A stretch of 64,000 nt of DNA from Saussurea involucrata (GCA_033807775.1 CM066320.1:182081784-182145783), one strand, 5' to 3'; positions 46,600 through 57,702 are shown, counted from the first letter of the stretch. Program-made: numbers and translations. Notes: generated by a model from the letters alone, not told the origin.

Positions 46600-48104
46600 T
46601 CCTCTCCCCTGTTTGAGGATCCCGCTGAAGCTCCTTCGACTACACCAGGAATAATCCCAGCCACAAGAGCTGAAGAAATAATCCAAGTCTTGGATTTAAC
46701 CACTGAGACTGATGAACCTGAAGAACAGCTGCTCTCTCACCAAAACAGACCTTCCTTGGCTCCTTAAAAGCTGAGTGAAGAGGATCAAGAAAAAAGAGAT
46801 GCAATGATCAAGAGATTCGAAGATCAGCGAATCATCCTGAAGCGTGATCAACTTCCTTCTATTCCTCCAAAGTTCAGACTTTCACAAAAGGAATACCTGG
46901 ATCACCTCAGAGCTGAAAGGTTAATCGCTGAAAGAAGGGAAGCTGAAGAAAAAGACAGAGAACTCGCCATCCAGCCTGTCCAACAATCGGTGAAAGACCC
47001 CGCGCTGAAAAGAACTCCCATTGATGTCCAACGTCAGCTATGGGATGATGCCCAAAGGATCGTTGAAGAAAAGACGAAAGTATCTGATACGACTTTGAAA
47101 TGGTGTAAAGAAATGCTGAATTATCGATCTCGACCATCCAAAATCATCAAATTAAACATCAGAGGAATACTGTTCGTTGACGTTCCTGTTGTTGAAGTTG
47201 ATGTATTCAGAGAAGACAAAACCAAGCAAACCTTTTATGCTACTACTTTAGAGAAGTTTGGTTTCTCTGAATGGTTGGAAGTGAAATTAGCCATTCAGGG
47301 ATCTCAAAGTTCAAGAGCCATGTCGAGAAAATTTTAAATACTCAGATCGACTTGGTTTCTTCTGCTGTGGATATTCCTCCTTCCACTCTTCTTCCTCCTC
47401 AACAAAGAAAAGTCTCTGCAAAGGAAAAGAAAGTCTCAGACTCAGGTCCTCCTATACGGAATGAAACAGGTATTGGTTTCTCTCGTGCTGAAGTTCTTGG
47501 CCCTGATGCTGATCTCTCAGCGCTTGACACCTCCCTACGACCTGGAGTAACTTTCATTCCTGGCAAAGTTGTAAGTGATCCTTATGGTATATTCTTTCTA
47601 GACTACCAAGGAAATCATCACTTTCAACGCATCTCTGAGCTTCCAATCACTCCCATCGAACAACTCAGAGATCTCATATACTGGTGTGAAGTCAGACGCG
47701 ACATTAAAGCTAGACACCTGAAGCCCTTGATTTTTGAAGAAGCTCTGAACAAAAAGAATCAAGGAGTAAATGTCCCTGACTGGATGATTCCCACATCAAA
47801 GACCCTCGATGAACTTCTCATCAAGGAAGAACCTTTTGACGGATAGGATCGCCTTGTAATTCTTTCTATCCTTATCTGTCTACATCTTCTGTACTTATAA
47901 TTTTATTTGCTGTACTTGTAATTTTTCTACTTCCCTCTGTAATCTTTACGAAGTTTAAAGAAAAATTTCAGCGAATGTACTTTACTCCATCAGTACTGAA
48001 ATGATCCCAAAAAACAGTAAAAGGGACAAATATTTTATGAGTTCTTTTTATCCTTATGTTTTCATTAAATAGCAATTTTCTCTGTTGCTATGTCATAATC
48101 AAAT

Positions 48105-48113
48105 AGGGGGAGA
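48105..48113 (+). other. Polypurine tract of the Sirevirus
   Basis: AGGGGGAGA immediately before the 3' LTR; it primes plus-strand DNA synthesis. The interval 47847-48104 upstream is AT-rich and non-coding. Confidence 0.9.
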
Positions 48114-48114
48114 T

Positions 48115-49064
48115 TGTTGATCCAAACCCTCAGTGATTTGATAATGACCCTCTCTTAAACACTTAGTGAAAATTGTAAGTAAACAATATGTATCAGAGTT
48201 TCACTATCGCTGATAAGTACTAAGACTTTACAGTACCGCTGATAGGAACTCTCACTCTTTAGATTAGATATTCAGCGAACACTGTTCATCATCATATAGC
48301 TCTGAGCCTGTTCAGTCTATGAGATGATCGCTGATAAGTTAGTTGTTTACTTATGATCCCTGAAGACAAGTTTCACGTCAACCAAAGTTCTACGCTGAAG
48401 TCGAAGATCAAGCTCAAGAACCAGCGACAAGTCTACTCATGAACTGATGCGGATATCAGCGAAGCAAGACCTGTCCATTCAACGTGAAGTATCAAGTAGA
48501 AGACTTCAGCAATCGCTGAACTTTATCATTCGCTGATAAAGATCTGACTCAACGAAAGCTGATCATGAAGTCTCCCTGCATGTTACTATTGTCTTACCTC
48601 CCTTCCACGTCTCCATACGAACTGTCAGAATAGACATCCCTTTTGTCTGTAATCGTACAACAACTCTGATTCTACACTGTGCACCATGCGGCTACTAAGG
48701 TTGTCTACAAAGGTCAATGACATGCAACCACTCAGCTGCTGCCACGTGTAAAGCCATACTTCCATGCATTAAATGCATGCAGTATATAAGAAGAACCTTA
48801 CTTCAGTTTTGAAGTGTGCTCAGACCATCTTCTTATTTCTCTCTTATTGTTAAGTTATTATTCGTAATTTATTTAACTCTTTCTAGTGCAAGAAACTTAG
48901 TGTTTCTCAAGACTTGTTAAGATTAGGTTTATCCTTAATCTTGTTCCGCAACAAGTTGTAAATTGTCTTGATTTATCAACAAACAATTTAGAAAAGTAAA
49001 AACGTGTGTTTGTATTCAACCCCCCCCCCCTTCTACAAACTTGTATAGCCCTTCGGGACCAACA
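48115..49064 (+). repeat. 3' LTR of the Sirevirus (950 bp)
   Basis: Matches the 5' LTR with about 13 substitutions by eye and a longer C tract near its end (49019-49030). Confidence 0.96.
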
Positions 49065-50000
49065 ATCTGCATAACCAATCAAACCTTCTTTTGAATTGTT
49101 AGAATAAAATAGACCTAAATCAACACTTCCTCGAAGGTATCGAAATATGTGTTTGATTCCGTTCCAATATCTCTTTGTGGGAGATGAGCTAAATTTTGCT
49201 AACAAATTCACTGCAAAAGAAATGTCAGGTCTAGTACAGTTAGTAAGATACATAAGAGCTCTAATTGCACTAAGATATGGTACTTCTAGACCAAGAACTT
49301 CTTCATGTTCTTCGCAAGGGCGAAATGGTTCATTGTTGATATTAAGTGATCTAACGACCATTGGAGTGCTTAAAGGATTTGCTTTGTCCATATTGAAACG
49401 TTTTAAGACCTTTTCAACATAATTGGATTGATGCACAAGTATTCCGTTATGCATATGCTCAATCTGTAAACCAAGACAGTATTTGGTTTTTCCAAGATCT
49501 TTCATTTCAAATTCTTCCTTCAAAAGCACAATCACCTCTTGGATCTCCTTATTTGTCCCAATGATATTCAGATCATCCACATAGACAGTTATTATTACAT
49601 ACCCAGATGTTGTATAGCCTTTACTTATCAAGTAAGATTATTTGTATAGCCTTTACTTATCAAGTAATCGCTTAAACGATTATACCACATGCGTCTAGAT
49701 TGCTTTAACCCATATAAAGATCTTTGTAACTTTATTGAATACATTTCTTTGGGTTTTGCACTTAATGCTTTAGGCATTTCAAATCCTTCGGGGATTTTCA
49801 TATAGATATCACTATCAAGTGATCCATACAAGTATGTTGTAACAACATCCATAAGACGCATCTCTGAATTTTCAGAGACTACTAGGTTGATCAAATATCT
49901 AAAAGTAATTGCATCCATAACAGGAGAATACGTTTCCTCATAATCAGATCTTGGTCGTTGAGAAAAGCCTTGAGCTACAAGTCTGGCTTTGTATCTCATA
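49065..50000 (-). pseudogene. Reverse transcriptase of the outer Copia element
   Basis: The minus strand encodes Copia reverse transcriptase: YKARLVAQGFSQ, MDVVTTYLYGSLD (relic of the first catalytic Asp block), LYGLKQS, VYVDDLNIIGT (catalytic DD), KDLGKTKYCLGLQIEH, then the start of RNase H (GLFYSNNSKEGLIGYAD). Reading continues into the 35500-36072 segment across the Sirevirus insertion. A duplication of about 32 bp at about 49618-49667 (TGTATAGCCTTTACTTATCA twice) disrupts the frame and replaces part of the usual sequence before YVDD. The block wording differs from the Sirevirus, so this is another Copia lineage. Confidence 0.9.
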
Positions 50001-50926
50001 ATTTCGTTTTCTCATTTCTTTTTCATACAAAAACCCATCTGTTCGCGACAGGTTTCACGGGTTCTGGCGTGAGAACGATAGGTCCAAAAACCATTCTTTT
50101 ATTGAAGGAATCTAGTTCAACCTAAATAGCATCTTTCCATTTAACCTAATTCTGTCTGTTTTGACATTCGATGACAGACATTGGCTCAGGATCATCATTT
50201 CCAAAAGTATCACATTTAACAGCATAACCAAATATATCATCGATATTTCTCATTTCCTCTTTGTTCCATAACTTTTTCGTATACCTATAATTGATCGCAA
50301 CCTCTTTATTAATATCATTCATTTCCTCTTCTGGGAAATTTTGATATTTTGTACTTCCTTAGGAACACTATGCTCTTTACCATTTGCAATTTCAGTTCCT
50401 TTTCTTTTTCGGGGATTTTATCTTTAGAGCCCAATGGTTTCCACGCTTCAAGCGTGCTTTAGACTCTTCCGTGACTTTATCATTTGTTTGTCCAACGGGG
50501 ACTTCAATTCGAGCTGCAACAGTCACAGCTGGTACATAAGATTTGTTCACTCTTTTTGTATCAGTAAATGCATCTTGTAATCGATTGCAGTTTTAGTAAA
50601 TCCATTATCTTTTGCACTTCCATTTCACATTGTTTAGTGCGAGGATCAAGATACAGTAATGATGGTTCACACCATGAAACATCGTTTTCCTGGGTTTTCT
50701 TTTCTCCCCATAATGCTGGGAATATAGTCTCGTTAAAATGGCAATCAGCAAAACGTGCTGTAAAAACAGCATCCGTAAGTGGTTCAAGATATCTTATGAT
50801 AGAATTTGTTTCATATCCAATATATATTCCCAGCCTTCTTTGAGGACCCATTTGTGTGCATTGTGGTGGTGCAATAGGGACATATACTGCACATCTAAAA
50901 ATTCTAAGGTGGGAAATATTTGGCTC
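50001..50926 (-). pseudogene. Integrase C-terminal tail and linker of the outer Copia element
   Basis: At 50561-50851 the minus strand reads GPQRRLGIYIGYE and similar words, the C-terminal part of Copia integrase, followed by a degenerate Pro/Ser/Lys-rich linker down to 50000. A good LRIF.CAVYVP..PPQ block continues rightward to about 50900. There the coding DNA joins the 5' LTR directly, marking the edge of a large internal deletion. Stops and frameshifts are present throughout. Confidence 0.75.
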
Positions 50927-51205
50927 TTAACTAAGATTACCACTAGATTAGCAATAGATTAAGAGATTTATAGAGAAAGGATGAGAGAAACTTGAAGAGT
51001 ATGAAATACTTATGCAAGTATATTGATGTGTATTTTTATATTTACATAAATGGTGTATTTATACTACATAATTTACTATTCATCTACATGGTTTAGATGG
51101 GTAATTATTAAGCAACTTGGACGTGGATTGGACATGAGAGTTGAAATTCTCATCCACAAGTTAAGCCCATACTCAATATAATATTATTACAATAATATTA
51201 CAATA
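50927..51205 (-). repeat. 5' LTR of the outer Copia element, truncated inner end
   Basis: Aligns with 35150-35428 but lacks the final 9 bp (TTTATAACA on the minus strand) and the primer binding site. Instead it is fused to integrase coding DNA. Confidence 0.88.
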
Positions 51206-51210
51206 CATAT

Positions 51211-52513
51211 AAATTATTAAGCAAATATGTTTCATCGACCCAACAACTTCACATTATCATCCCTAACACCTTGACTTCATTCATCTCCGCCACCTGCACA
51301 TCCACCTCCTCCGGCTTCTAAGCTTCCACAGGGAAAGTAAACCTGTCAACGAATTCCACTAGATTTTGCCTAATTTATCCAATCTTTGTATCTCCTTCAA
51401 TACCCAACTACTCCTTAACTTCTCCTTCTTTTTCCATAACTCGCCGATCTTTTCCTCCAGTCTGATCATCAAATGTGCCCATGGAAATTGCTTCGGTAAT
51501 TGCAAGTGGGCTTTGTGCCCCATTCGTTCTTGACATGGAATCGCCTCCACAATCGTGCACCTCACAAAAACCAAAACGAAACTCATAAAATAAATAGGGA
51601 TAACCAAACTTGTCGACTCGCTGACGTCCAGTGCCACTAGATTCGACGTCATAGCATGGATCTGCTTCGAGGCCGACCATGATCTCGTGAAATAAAACAA
51701 CAACGTTCTAAGGGTATCGATTCTTCCATGCGAACCAAGAGGTCCCGGTTGAGATCCATGAAAAGGTGATGTCGACGGAAAATAGGTTTTTCGGTCAGAC
51801 GACGGAGGAAAAGAGGACGGTGAAAAGAGATCGTGGTGGAGATTGCGAGGTTAAATCAACATGGATTTCGAGGCCAAGAACCGTTAGTGTATTTGGAGGG
51901 ATGTAGTCCCATTTTAAGGGATGGTGGAATCGGTTGTAGTGATCTTAAGAAGTTCAATTTAGGATAAGTAAGTAGTGGGATGACTTTCCTTGATCAGTAA
52001 GAGAATCTGTCGACTGGATGATTGGTAATAGGACGTATCTTTAGAGTTGTATAATCGATGGGTCAGGGATGACAATCTGTTTTGGAGTCTGATAGTGCTC
52101 GTTAGAGTGAGTGACAGTTTAGCAGCGGAACAGTTGGATTTGGAGAATTCATAGTTCTGGTAGTTATCAAACCTTGGATGGATCAGAGAAAAGGTTTTAG
52201 AGCATGTAGGCATGGATTGATTGAAAAACCGGGATCTACCGCTAGGGGAAGTATGGATTACTTAAGGTTGGGAGACAACCGGAGTCTCGTGGTTATAAGT
52301 TGCCTTAGTAAGTTAACCGTTACTCGGATGTACGTATAAGGGGCCATTGAGAGTGAGCAACAATGCGAAGACTTATCGCGGCAGTTCTGTCAAGAAGGAA
52401 ATTCGAATCTTAGCTGGAAACTGAAGGGCGGCATGAAAAGTGTGAAGTTAGTCGCCGTTGGATGTATGGAAACCAGATTTCGAGGACGAAATCTCTTTTA
52501 AGGTTGGGAGGAT
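51211..52513 (+). pseudogene. 3' internal remnant of a second Gypsy-like element
   Basis: No long frame survives. The last bases before the LTR read as a tail of the type DFEDEISFK followed by a purine-rich stretch (TTTAAGGTTGGGAGGAT), the usual end of plant chromovirus pol plus polypurine tract. The rest (51240-52440) is degenerate, with mixed short frames on both strands. The left limit is the target duplication of the outer Copia element. Confidence 0.5.
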
Positions 52514-54193
52514 TGTAACACCCCAAATTTTCACGCTCGTCGTCGACGTTTCAAGGTTTTGGGCAGTAGCCAAGCCTCGACCAACGACTATGCCCGCGAC
52601 TTTGACAATGGCATAGTCATTGTGGTCATTGTCGCGGAGGAGGGGTTTACTGACGAATCCAAACAAAAGGGTAGTACCCAGGGGCAACTATACCCGCGAC
52701 ATTGCCCGAGGCATAGTCGCAGTGTCAATGTCGCGATTGGGGTGCAGTGACATCTCTTTCTCATTTTCCATTTTACCAACTTCTATATTTCTCCCTCTAA
52801 AACCCTCCCCAAACCCTAAATTCGTTTTGGAGCCTTTGGAGCCATGAATCTTATGATTCTAAGCAAATCCCTCACCTCTTAGCAAATATTTGTGGTTAAA
52901 TGTGGAAGTACTTCATCTCACTTTCATTTTGAGAAATCCCTACACTTTCTAGGGTTTTACCCAACCCTCACCTAAACCCTTCCCTTTCTTGGGATGAAAT
53001 GAAGATTGAAGCTCATATTTGTAACCCTAAAAGTGTTTGGTTGGTGGATTCATGTGATGGTTGAGGTATTTGGAAGATTTGGCCTAAAGACTCAAGTTTC
53101 TTCAAAGGAGCTCAAATTGGGGAAAAGTCTAGATTTAGCCTAAATCTAGCAAGGTGAGTTCAAGTTGATTTGTGAAAACGTTGTACATGCCAAAATATCA
53201 TTTTAAAATGATTATGTGTTTACATGAAAATTATTCTTTCTTGAGCTATTTGGTGGGTTTTGATTATGAAAGTGTTTAACGTTATGAAATCTTATAAAAC
53301 ACTCACTTTGGGGATTTTTGGATATTTGATAAGTAAATCATGATTGAAAGTGCTTATTTAATTTATTCTCACAAATGGAGGTTATTTGGTAAAAATACGC
53401 TTTTAGTGTTGTCGGGGTTATGCACAAATGATGATACAACACGTTTTGAAAATACAATGTGTGAGTTGTTGGATTTTGGTCAATCTCGATCTTGTGAACA
53501 TTTTGTGAATTGTGAACCGTTTAGATTTTGGGTCGAAGGCCGATTGTGATTTATGAGACAAAAATTGTGAATAAAGATGTATTTTGGTTTATGTAACCTT
53601 ATGAGTTCGCGTATTTGGTTACAAGTTTATATTGCCTTTTTGGGCGTCATTTATACTCAAATGTGTCTTTGGGGTGTTTGTCCAGTTCTAATAGCTCGAG
53701 ATGGAGCTTTGGATGTGTTATGCACTTAATTGCGTCTTATTTGGAAGTTACGTGTTTTGAATGCATTAGTTCATTCGTTTGAGTCATGTAACTTTCTAGA
53801 CTGTAATGCATTGGATCCATAGGCATATGAGTCAGTCATTTGGTTTAATGGGAACTTTATCCCTGCTTTGGAATTGGAAATAACTTTTGGTTAGCGGGAA
53901 CGAGGTATAGACGTGTTGGAAAAACGGGTAGTTATTGTTATTCTATTCCATTCACCATCAATCAAGAAATATGAATTTTACATGTCACTTTTGCTTACTC
54001 CTCCTTATGTCTTTTTTTTATTTCTGCTTGAGCCACACATAGGCTTTGATCTGGTCCAAATCCTATGACAGAAATCCCCTAATACATGGTCTGCATTGGT
54101 CCAATTTGAAAACGCAAAACATATGTATATATGTAACTACAATGTAGATTATGTTTGTACCAAATAAGTTTTAGAAGCATGAGTTGGGTTCCG

Positions 54194-54395
54194 GTGAGAA
54201 GTTGAGGTTAATGTGAGAAGTAGTTATCAACCGTTGGATGAGAAATGGACGCATATTAGGATGAGATGCACTGAGATAAGATGCACCGAGATGCACCGGA
54301 TCAACTTCATTCTAAGGATCAGTTCATGGGAGGGCATGAAATTAAAAGTGATCAACGGTTCAGATCCACTTCTCACGTTAACCTCAACTTCTCAC
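54194..54395. mobile_element. GTGAGAAG-ended MITE, copy 1
   Basis: The ends GTGAGAAGTTGAGGTTAA and its reverse complement at 54378-54395 form an 18-bp perfect inverted repeat. The interior contains ATTAGGATGAGATGCAC and AACGGTTCAGATC, shared with the element at 57490-57702. It is 202 bp long and non-coding. Confidence 0.8.
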
Positions 54396-54633
54396 ACAAT
54401 CCTTCGTCTTCGAACATAACACTTAAAACTTGAATTTCATCATAATACCATTCATGTACCGTACCATATAGATCTTCAATACGGGATATTCCCGTTTTAA
54501 TATTTGAGTACAGGTAGACTTTCGGTGTGCAAATAACATATTTCAATATTTGGCGGCGTGAAATGTCATATAGAAATTTACCCAAAGTAGTATGATTTGC
54601 AGATGTAACTGCAACCTTGCGGACCAGGTCAAC
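54396..54633 (-). other. Unidentified protein-like fragment, possibly a captured exon
   Basis: About 75 codons on the minus strand are open, from just after a stop near 54632 to the edge of the MITE. The composition is protein-like, unlike the surrounding repeats: LGKFLYDISRRQILKY, then VYLYSNIKTG and HEWYYDEIQVLSVMFEDE. I do not recognise the family. It may be an exon of a host gene or of an unrecognised transposon captured by the insertion; the MITE cuts its C-terminal end. Confidence 0.35.
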
Positions 54634-55101
54634 TTACACATGTGTGTGTTGGAAAAACGGGTAGTTTTCATAATTATTATAATTTTTTTGGGGAATTATG
54701 TTTTCAAGCTACATCCTCCTCGTTGTTTGAATTTACTCAATCATGATAAAACTCTTGAACTCACTAGGCGTTAGCCTAACCTTTTATTTGTCGGCGTGTG
54801 CAACAGGTTCCGGTTGGGGGAATAGTTCTAGTGACACTATGAAGAGTGGAGTGCTAGATGTGTGTCCGAGAAGTAAGTGGCTTGGTGAAGTCTCCGTGGT
54901 TTAGGAATAGTAATTTTGTTTGGGGTTGAGTAACACACGACCTTTGTAGTCTTGGAGTATGATTTAGATTATGATTAATGTTAGAATTGTGACGTTTTAA
55001 ATCTTGAGGTGGTTTTCAAGAATGGTTTGTAGTAAGAATTTTATCATCACTTGTATATTTAATCGAAGTTTTAATTAGTTGCTCTTCCAATTTTGAGGGT
55101 G

Positions 55102-55104
<3 letters not shown>

Positions 55105-55146
<42 letters not shown>
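55105..55146. repeat. (CA)n(TA)n microsatellite
   Basis: The CA tract runs into a TA tract; it separates the Gypsy LTR end from the next MITE. Confidence 0.95.
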
Positions 55147-55520
55147 GGGGTTAAATCAAATGAGAAGCACAAATATTTTATAAACCGTAAGAACCGGTAT
55201 AAAAACGTTTTTTTACATGATATTTTTTCATCAAATGTTAGGATTTATTATATTTTGTTTCACATATATTTGTTTCATAATATGATAGTTTCACATGAAT
55301 TTGTTTCATCATATGAATATTATTTACGAGTATTTTTTATTTCACTTGGTGAAACAAAATTCGTTTTTCACATGTAATCTTTTCACAAGGTGAACACGAA
55401 ATTATTTGTAAAAATATCTTAAATCATAGGTTTTGATGAAAAAAAATCATATAAACAAATATTTTTATATTGATTCTCACGGATTTATAACATATTTGTG
55501 GTTCTTATTTGATTATGCTC

Positions 55521-55521
<1 letters not shown>
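55147..55521. mobile_element. MITE with roughly 45-bp TIRs beside microsatellites
   Basis: The left end GGGGTTAAATCAAATGAGAA...CACAAATATTTTATAAA and the right end (55472-55521) are imperfect inverted repeats over about 45 bp. The interior holds TTTCACATGAATTTGTTTCA-type repeats. A TA tract adjoins the left end and a CT/TA tract the right end. 375 bp, non-coding. Confidence 0.8.

Positions 55522-55565
<44 letters not shown>
55522..55565. repeat. (CT)n(TA)n microsatellite
   Basis: The CT tract runs into a TA tract, directly after the MITE. Confidence 0.95.
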
Positions 55566-55568
<3 letters not shown>

Positions 55569-56670
55569 GTTAGGAATTTGCTACCCAACTTTTGCTAGTT
55601 TATTATGATAGGTGGACATAAAGGCTATTCGAAAGGGATAATGAAAGCCTTATCAACTTTGTACTTGCAAGTTCAAATCACACATCAAAGAGAAATGAAA
55701 TGGAAAAAAACACCTATCTTTCCTTTCATATATGGAAATCAATTTAGAACATAAAAAGCTAGAAAATAACATGCTTTTTGTCTTTCAACTACCGATTTCA
55801 TAAAATTCGTAAGACAAATTTTGAAAACTTCCTTGATTTGCATGTTTAAGAAATTGGCAGCGGTTATTTCATAACATGAGGAATTAATAATATAAAATGA
55901 TAAAAAAATAGCCTAAAAGATGATATTGTTTGATCTTATTACATATGTTATTTTATGCTAAGTTAATTTTTGTTAAAACATTAAGTAAGCAAATGTGACC
56001 TAGAAATTTGGTTGTTTTTGTATCAAACTTTGCAGTTTGTAGAGGAAATGAGTAATAAAGTTGCAACGTATCCTTTGTCAGTATTGTAAGAAAAACAAAT
56101 CTAGTGATTCTATGACATGTATTTTAAGTAGTCTTTCACAACCATTAACTAGAATCGACAATCATTGCTCATTATACAAAATTTGTCTTGTTAAAATAAG
56201 TGTGACTCATATGCTAGTTGATGCGTTCACGAAAAGTGCATATCAAATATTGTCTAGTAACTATTAATCATTTATCTTTCGAGAAGTTCAACTGTTCAAC
56301 CCTCGAATTTATTCCGTATTAGTCATCAGTTTAAGTCTCCTCTAGACCACTAAATGTATCTTAAATCAAAATGCTAACTTGCCTTTATATATTTGTTGGA
56401 TGGTGATTGGGACTTGAAGTTTTCACACAAGAGATTGCTATTTCATGTATAAACCCATGAATTAATCATTCATAGGCTTTTATATGTTTTTAGTAGTGTT
56501 AGGATAAATGCATCCTTAATTTCTTACTTATTCTATTAATTTTCTTCTTATACTTATCCACATCAAACATTTTCTATTATATTTTAAATATATGATTTTT
56601 GACTTGATATTGACATAAGATAGTGCATATAACAACCCTCTCATACCGATAACTGAGATAAAAATTGTAA
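55566..56670. other. Unclassified AT-rich DNA
   Basis: No reliable gene. A short plus-strand frame at 56061-56267 ends with words faintly like the last part of Copia RNase H (MLVDAFTKS), but the match is too weak to annotate. Confidence 0.35.
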
Positions 56671-57470
56671 CACTACAACAAAATTAGGTTTATAGGATAT
56701 CATCAATTTCTAAGCATTATAATATAGTCGCTGATACCTCGTGCTTACTCGGAATTTCAACTGTTTCATAAGACTTAATTTATAGAAGTAAAAAATAAGT
56801 GTTATATCTAAATGTGTTCTAATAAGTTTATAGGACAAATTTTGACATCTTAACAAAAATTTTAGGACAATTCTAACACAAAGTGTCGTATTTCATAGGA
56901 CAATTTTAAAAACGTATCTTATAAACCCATCTTTTTATAAGACACTTATTCTTATAGAACACCTTTTCAAATAGTGTCATAAAATAACTAATGCAAGCTT
57001 TTTAAAATAAAAATATCCTAAAAAACTTGTTACGACACCTAAAAGCGTCGTATAAATTTTTTACAACACCTTTAAACAAAACGTTTTAGGGGTTGTTTGC
57101 AGTTGCTGAATGGTTTGGTGCAGAATGATTAAGTGGTCAGAGTGATTAAGAGGCTCTTATGATATAGTTCAAAGTGAAATATGGTTGTTTTGTAATTATT
57201 CAGAATGAAATCAGGGCACTTAATGGTTAAGGGAGGTCCAAGATACAAAATCATTCAGAGGGTTTTAGAACCATTAAGAGGCAGACTATTTTTTTGCCAA
57301 ACAAGATTCACCTCTTAGCGATTCAGAGGTTGCCTCTTAATGGAGCCATTAAGAGGTAAACAAACAACCCCTTAGTTTTTTTGGTCCTACAAGTTATGTC
57401 TTATAAGGCGGTCTATTAGGACGGTTACAAATTTTTGGCATACTATAAACTAATTTTTGTTGTTGTAAAT
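56671..57470 (+). mobile_element. Nonautonomous CACTA-like element (TTATAGGACA family)
   Basis: Left end CACTACAACAAAATTAGGTTTATAGG. The right end, CTATAAACTAATTTTTGTTGTTGTAA at about 57443-57468, is its inverted copy with the terminal GTG mutated. Between them TTATAGGACA and GACACTTA words recur in both orientations. There is no coding capacity. A PIF MITE is nested at 57089-57371. Confidence 0.7.
57089..57371. mobile_element. PIF/Harbinger (Tourist-like) MITE
   Basis: A perfect 11-bp inverted repeat, GGGGTTGTTTG / CAAACAACCCC, is flanked by TTA on both sides (57086-57088 and 57372-57374), as for PIF/Harbinger. The interior has repeated GGTTAAGAGGC-like words. 283 bp. Confidence 0.9.
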
Positions 57471-57489
57471 AGGGGTCTAAATATATATA

Positions 57490-57702
57490 GGGTTGAGTTC
57501 TTGTGAGAAGGAAAATAATTATAGTGAGAAGCGTGAAATATGATCTGTACCATTTGATGCACATTAGGATGAGATGCACCTAGATGCAATGCATCAATTC
57601 TTGTACCAAACACGATTAATGGAGTGGGGTGAGATTAAAATTGAATAATGGTTCAGATCTCTTATTATTTTCTCACATTAACTCTTCTTCTCAGTGATCC
57701 TC
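57490..57702. mobile_element. GTGAGAAG-ended MITE, copy 2
   Basis: Shares ACATTAGGATGAGATGCACC and AATGGTTCAGATC, in order, with the element at 54194-54395. The ends are imperfect inverted repeats (GTGAGAAGGAAAATAATTAT with ATTATTTTCTCAC). TA tracts lie before it and TG/TA tracts after it. Confidence 0.7.

Larger units (their letters stand above)
43776..47846 (+). pseudogene. Sirevirus third ORF (env-like position), broken
   Basis: A large extra ORF after pol, where Sireviruses carry an env-like or accessory gene. The start is taken as ATG 43776, just after a good splice acceptor. The first part has a folded-looking region (about residues 20-220) containing LHALFDFPPKKQ and LSQFWYTARH. A Ser/Thr/Pro-rich part follows, then a heptad coiled coil (about 45580-45720, VGSLKSEVSTIKTEV). 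Next is an acidic Asp/Glu run (about 46150-46262) and a Lys/Glu/Arg-rich helix (EYLDHLRAERLIAERREAE). It is broken by TAA at 44412, 45107 and 46765 and by frameshifts near 44840, 46110 and 47300. I see no signal peptide, transmembrane segment or furin-like site, so an envelope role is not supported. Confidence 0.75.
36073..49064 (+). mobile_element. Sirevirus-type Ty1/Copia retrotransposon, 12,992 bp
   Basis: Direct LTRs (36073-37017 and 48115-49064) begin TGTTGATCC and end CCAACA. A perfect 5-bp duplication, ATCTG, lies at 36068-36072 and 49065-49069. Primer binding site, gag with zinc knuckles, protease, integrase, reverse transcriptase, RNase H, a third large ORF and a polypurine tract are all present in the standard order. 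Length, large gag, the IYVDDIIFGST reverse transcriptase block and an extra ORF after pol indicate the Sirevirus (SIRE/Maximus) lineage. The LTRs differ by about 13 substitutions by eye plus a C-tract length change (about 1.4%), so insertion is recent. Confidence 0.96.
35141..51205 (-). mobile_element. Outer Ty1/Copia element, internally deleted, interrupted by a Sirevirus
   Basis: LTRs at 35141-35428 and 50927-51205 are direct repeats, and a perfect 5-bp duplication, CATAT, lies at 35136-35140 and 51206-51210. On the minus strand the order is truncated 5' LTR, integrase tail, reverse transcriptase, RNase H, polypurine tract (CCAAGGGGGAG, 35429-35439) and 3' LTR. The primer binding site, gag, protease and integrase core are missing. 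A 13-kb Sirevirus is inserted in the RNase H region (36073-49064). Without it the element is about 3.07 kb. It is a dead element that kept both termini. Confidence 0.92.
53934..54645. mobile_element. Insertion flanked by a 21-bp direct repeat
   Basis: The 21-bp word starting GTGTTGGAAAAACGGG stands at 53913-53933 and again at 54646-54666, and the LTR sequence continues normally after the second. The segment between holds a MITE (54194-54395) and a protein-like frame on the minus strand. A duplication this long is unusual for a transposon; it could come from target-primed insertion or from break repair with filler DNA. Confidence 0.6.
52514..55106 (+). repeat. LTR of the second Gypsy-like element, with insertions
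   Basis: Starts TGTAACACCCCAAATTTTC after a polypurine-like tract and ends GAGGGTGTTACA, giving matched TGTAACACC/GGTGTTACA ends. Near 52580-52740 are repeats of the type ACTATGCCCGCGAC. It is enlarged by an insertion at 53934-54645. A CA tract follows directly, so no target duplication can be read. No partner LTR was found. Confidence 0.65.

Noticed and set aside
56061..56267. Possible Copia RNase H fragment
   Set aside because: Only a short stretch (MLVDAFTKS) resembles the family; no flanking pol blocks are present.
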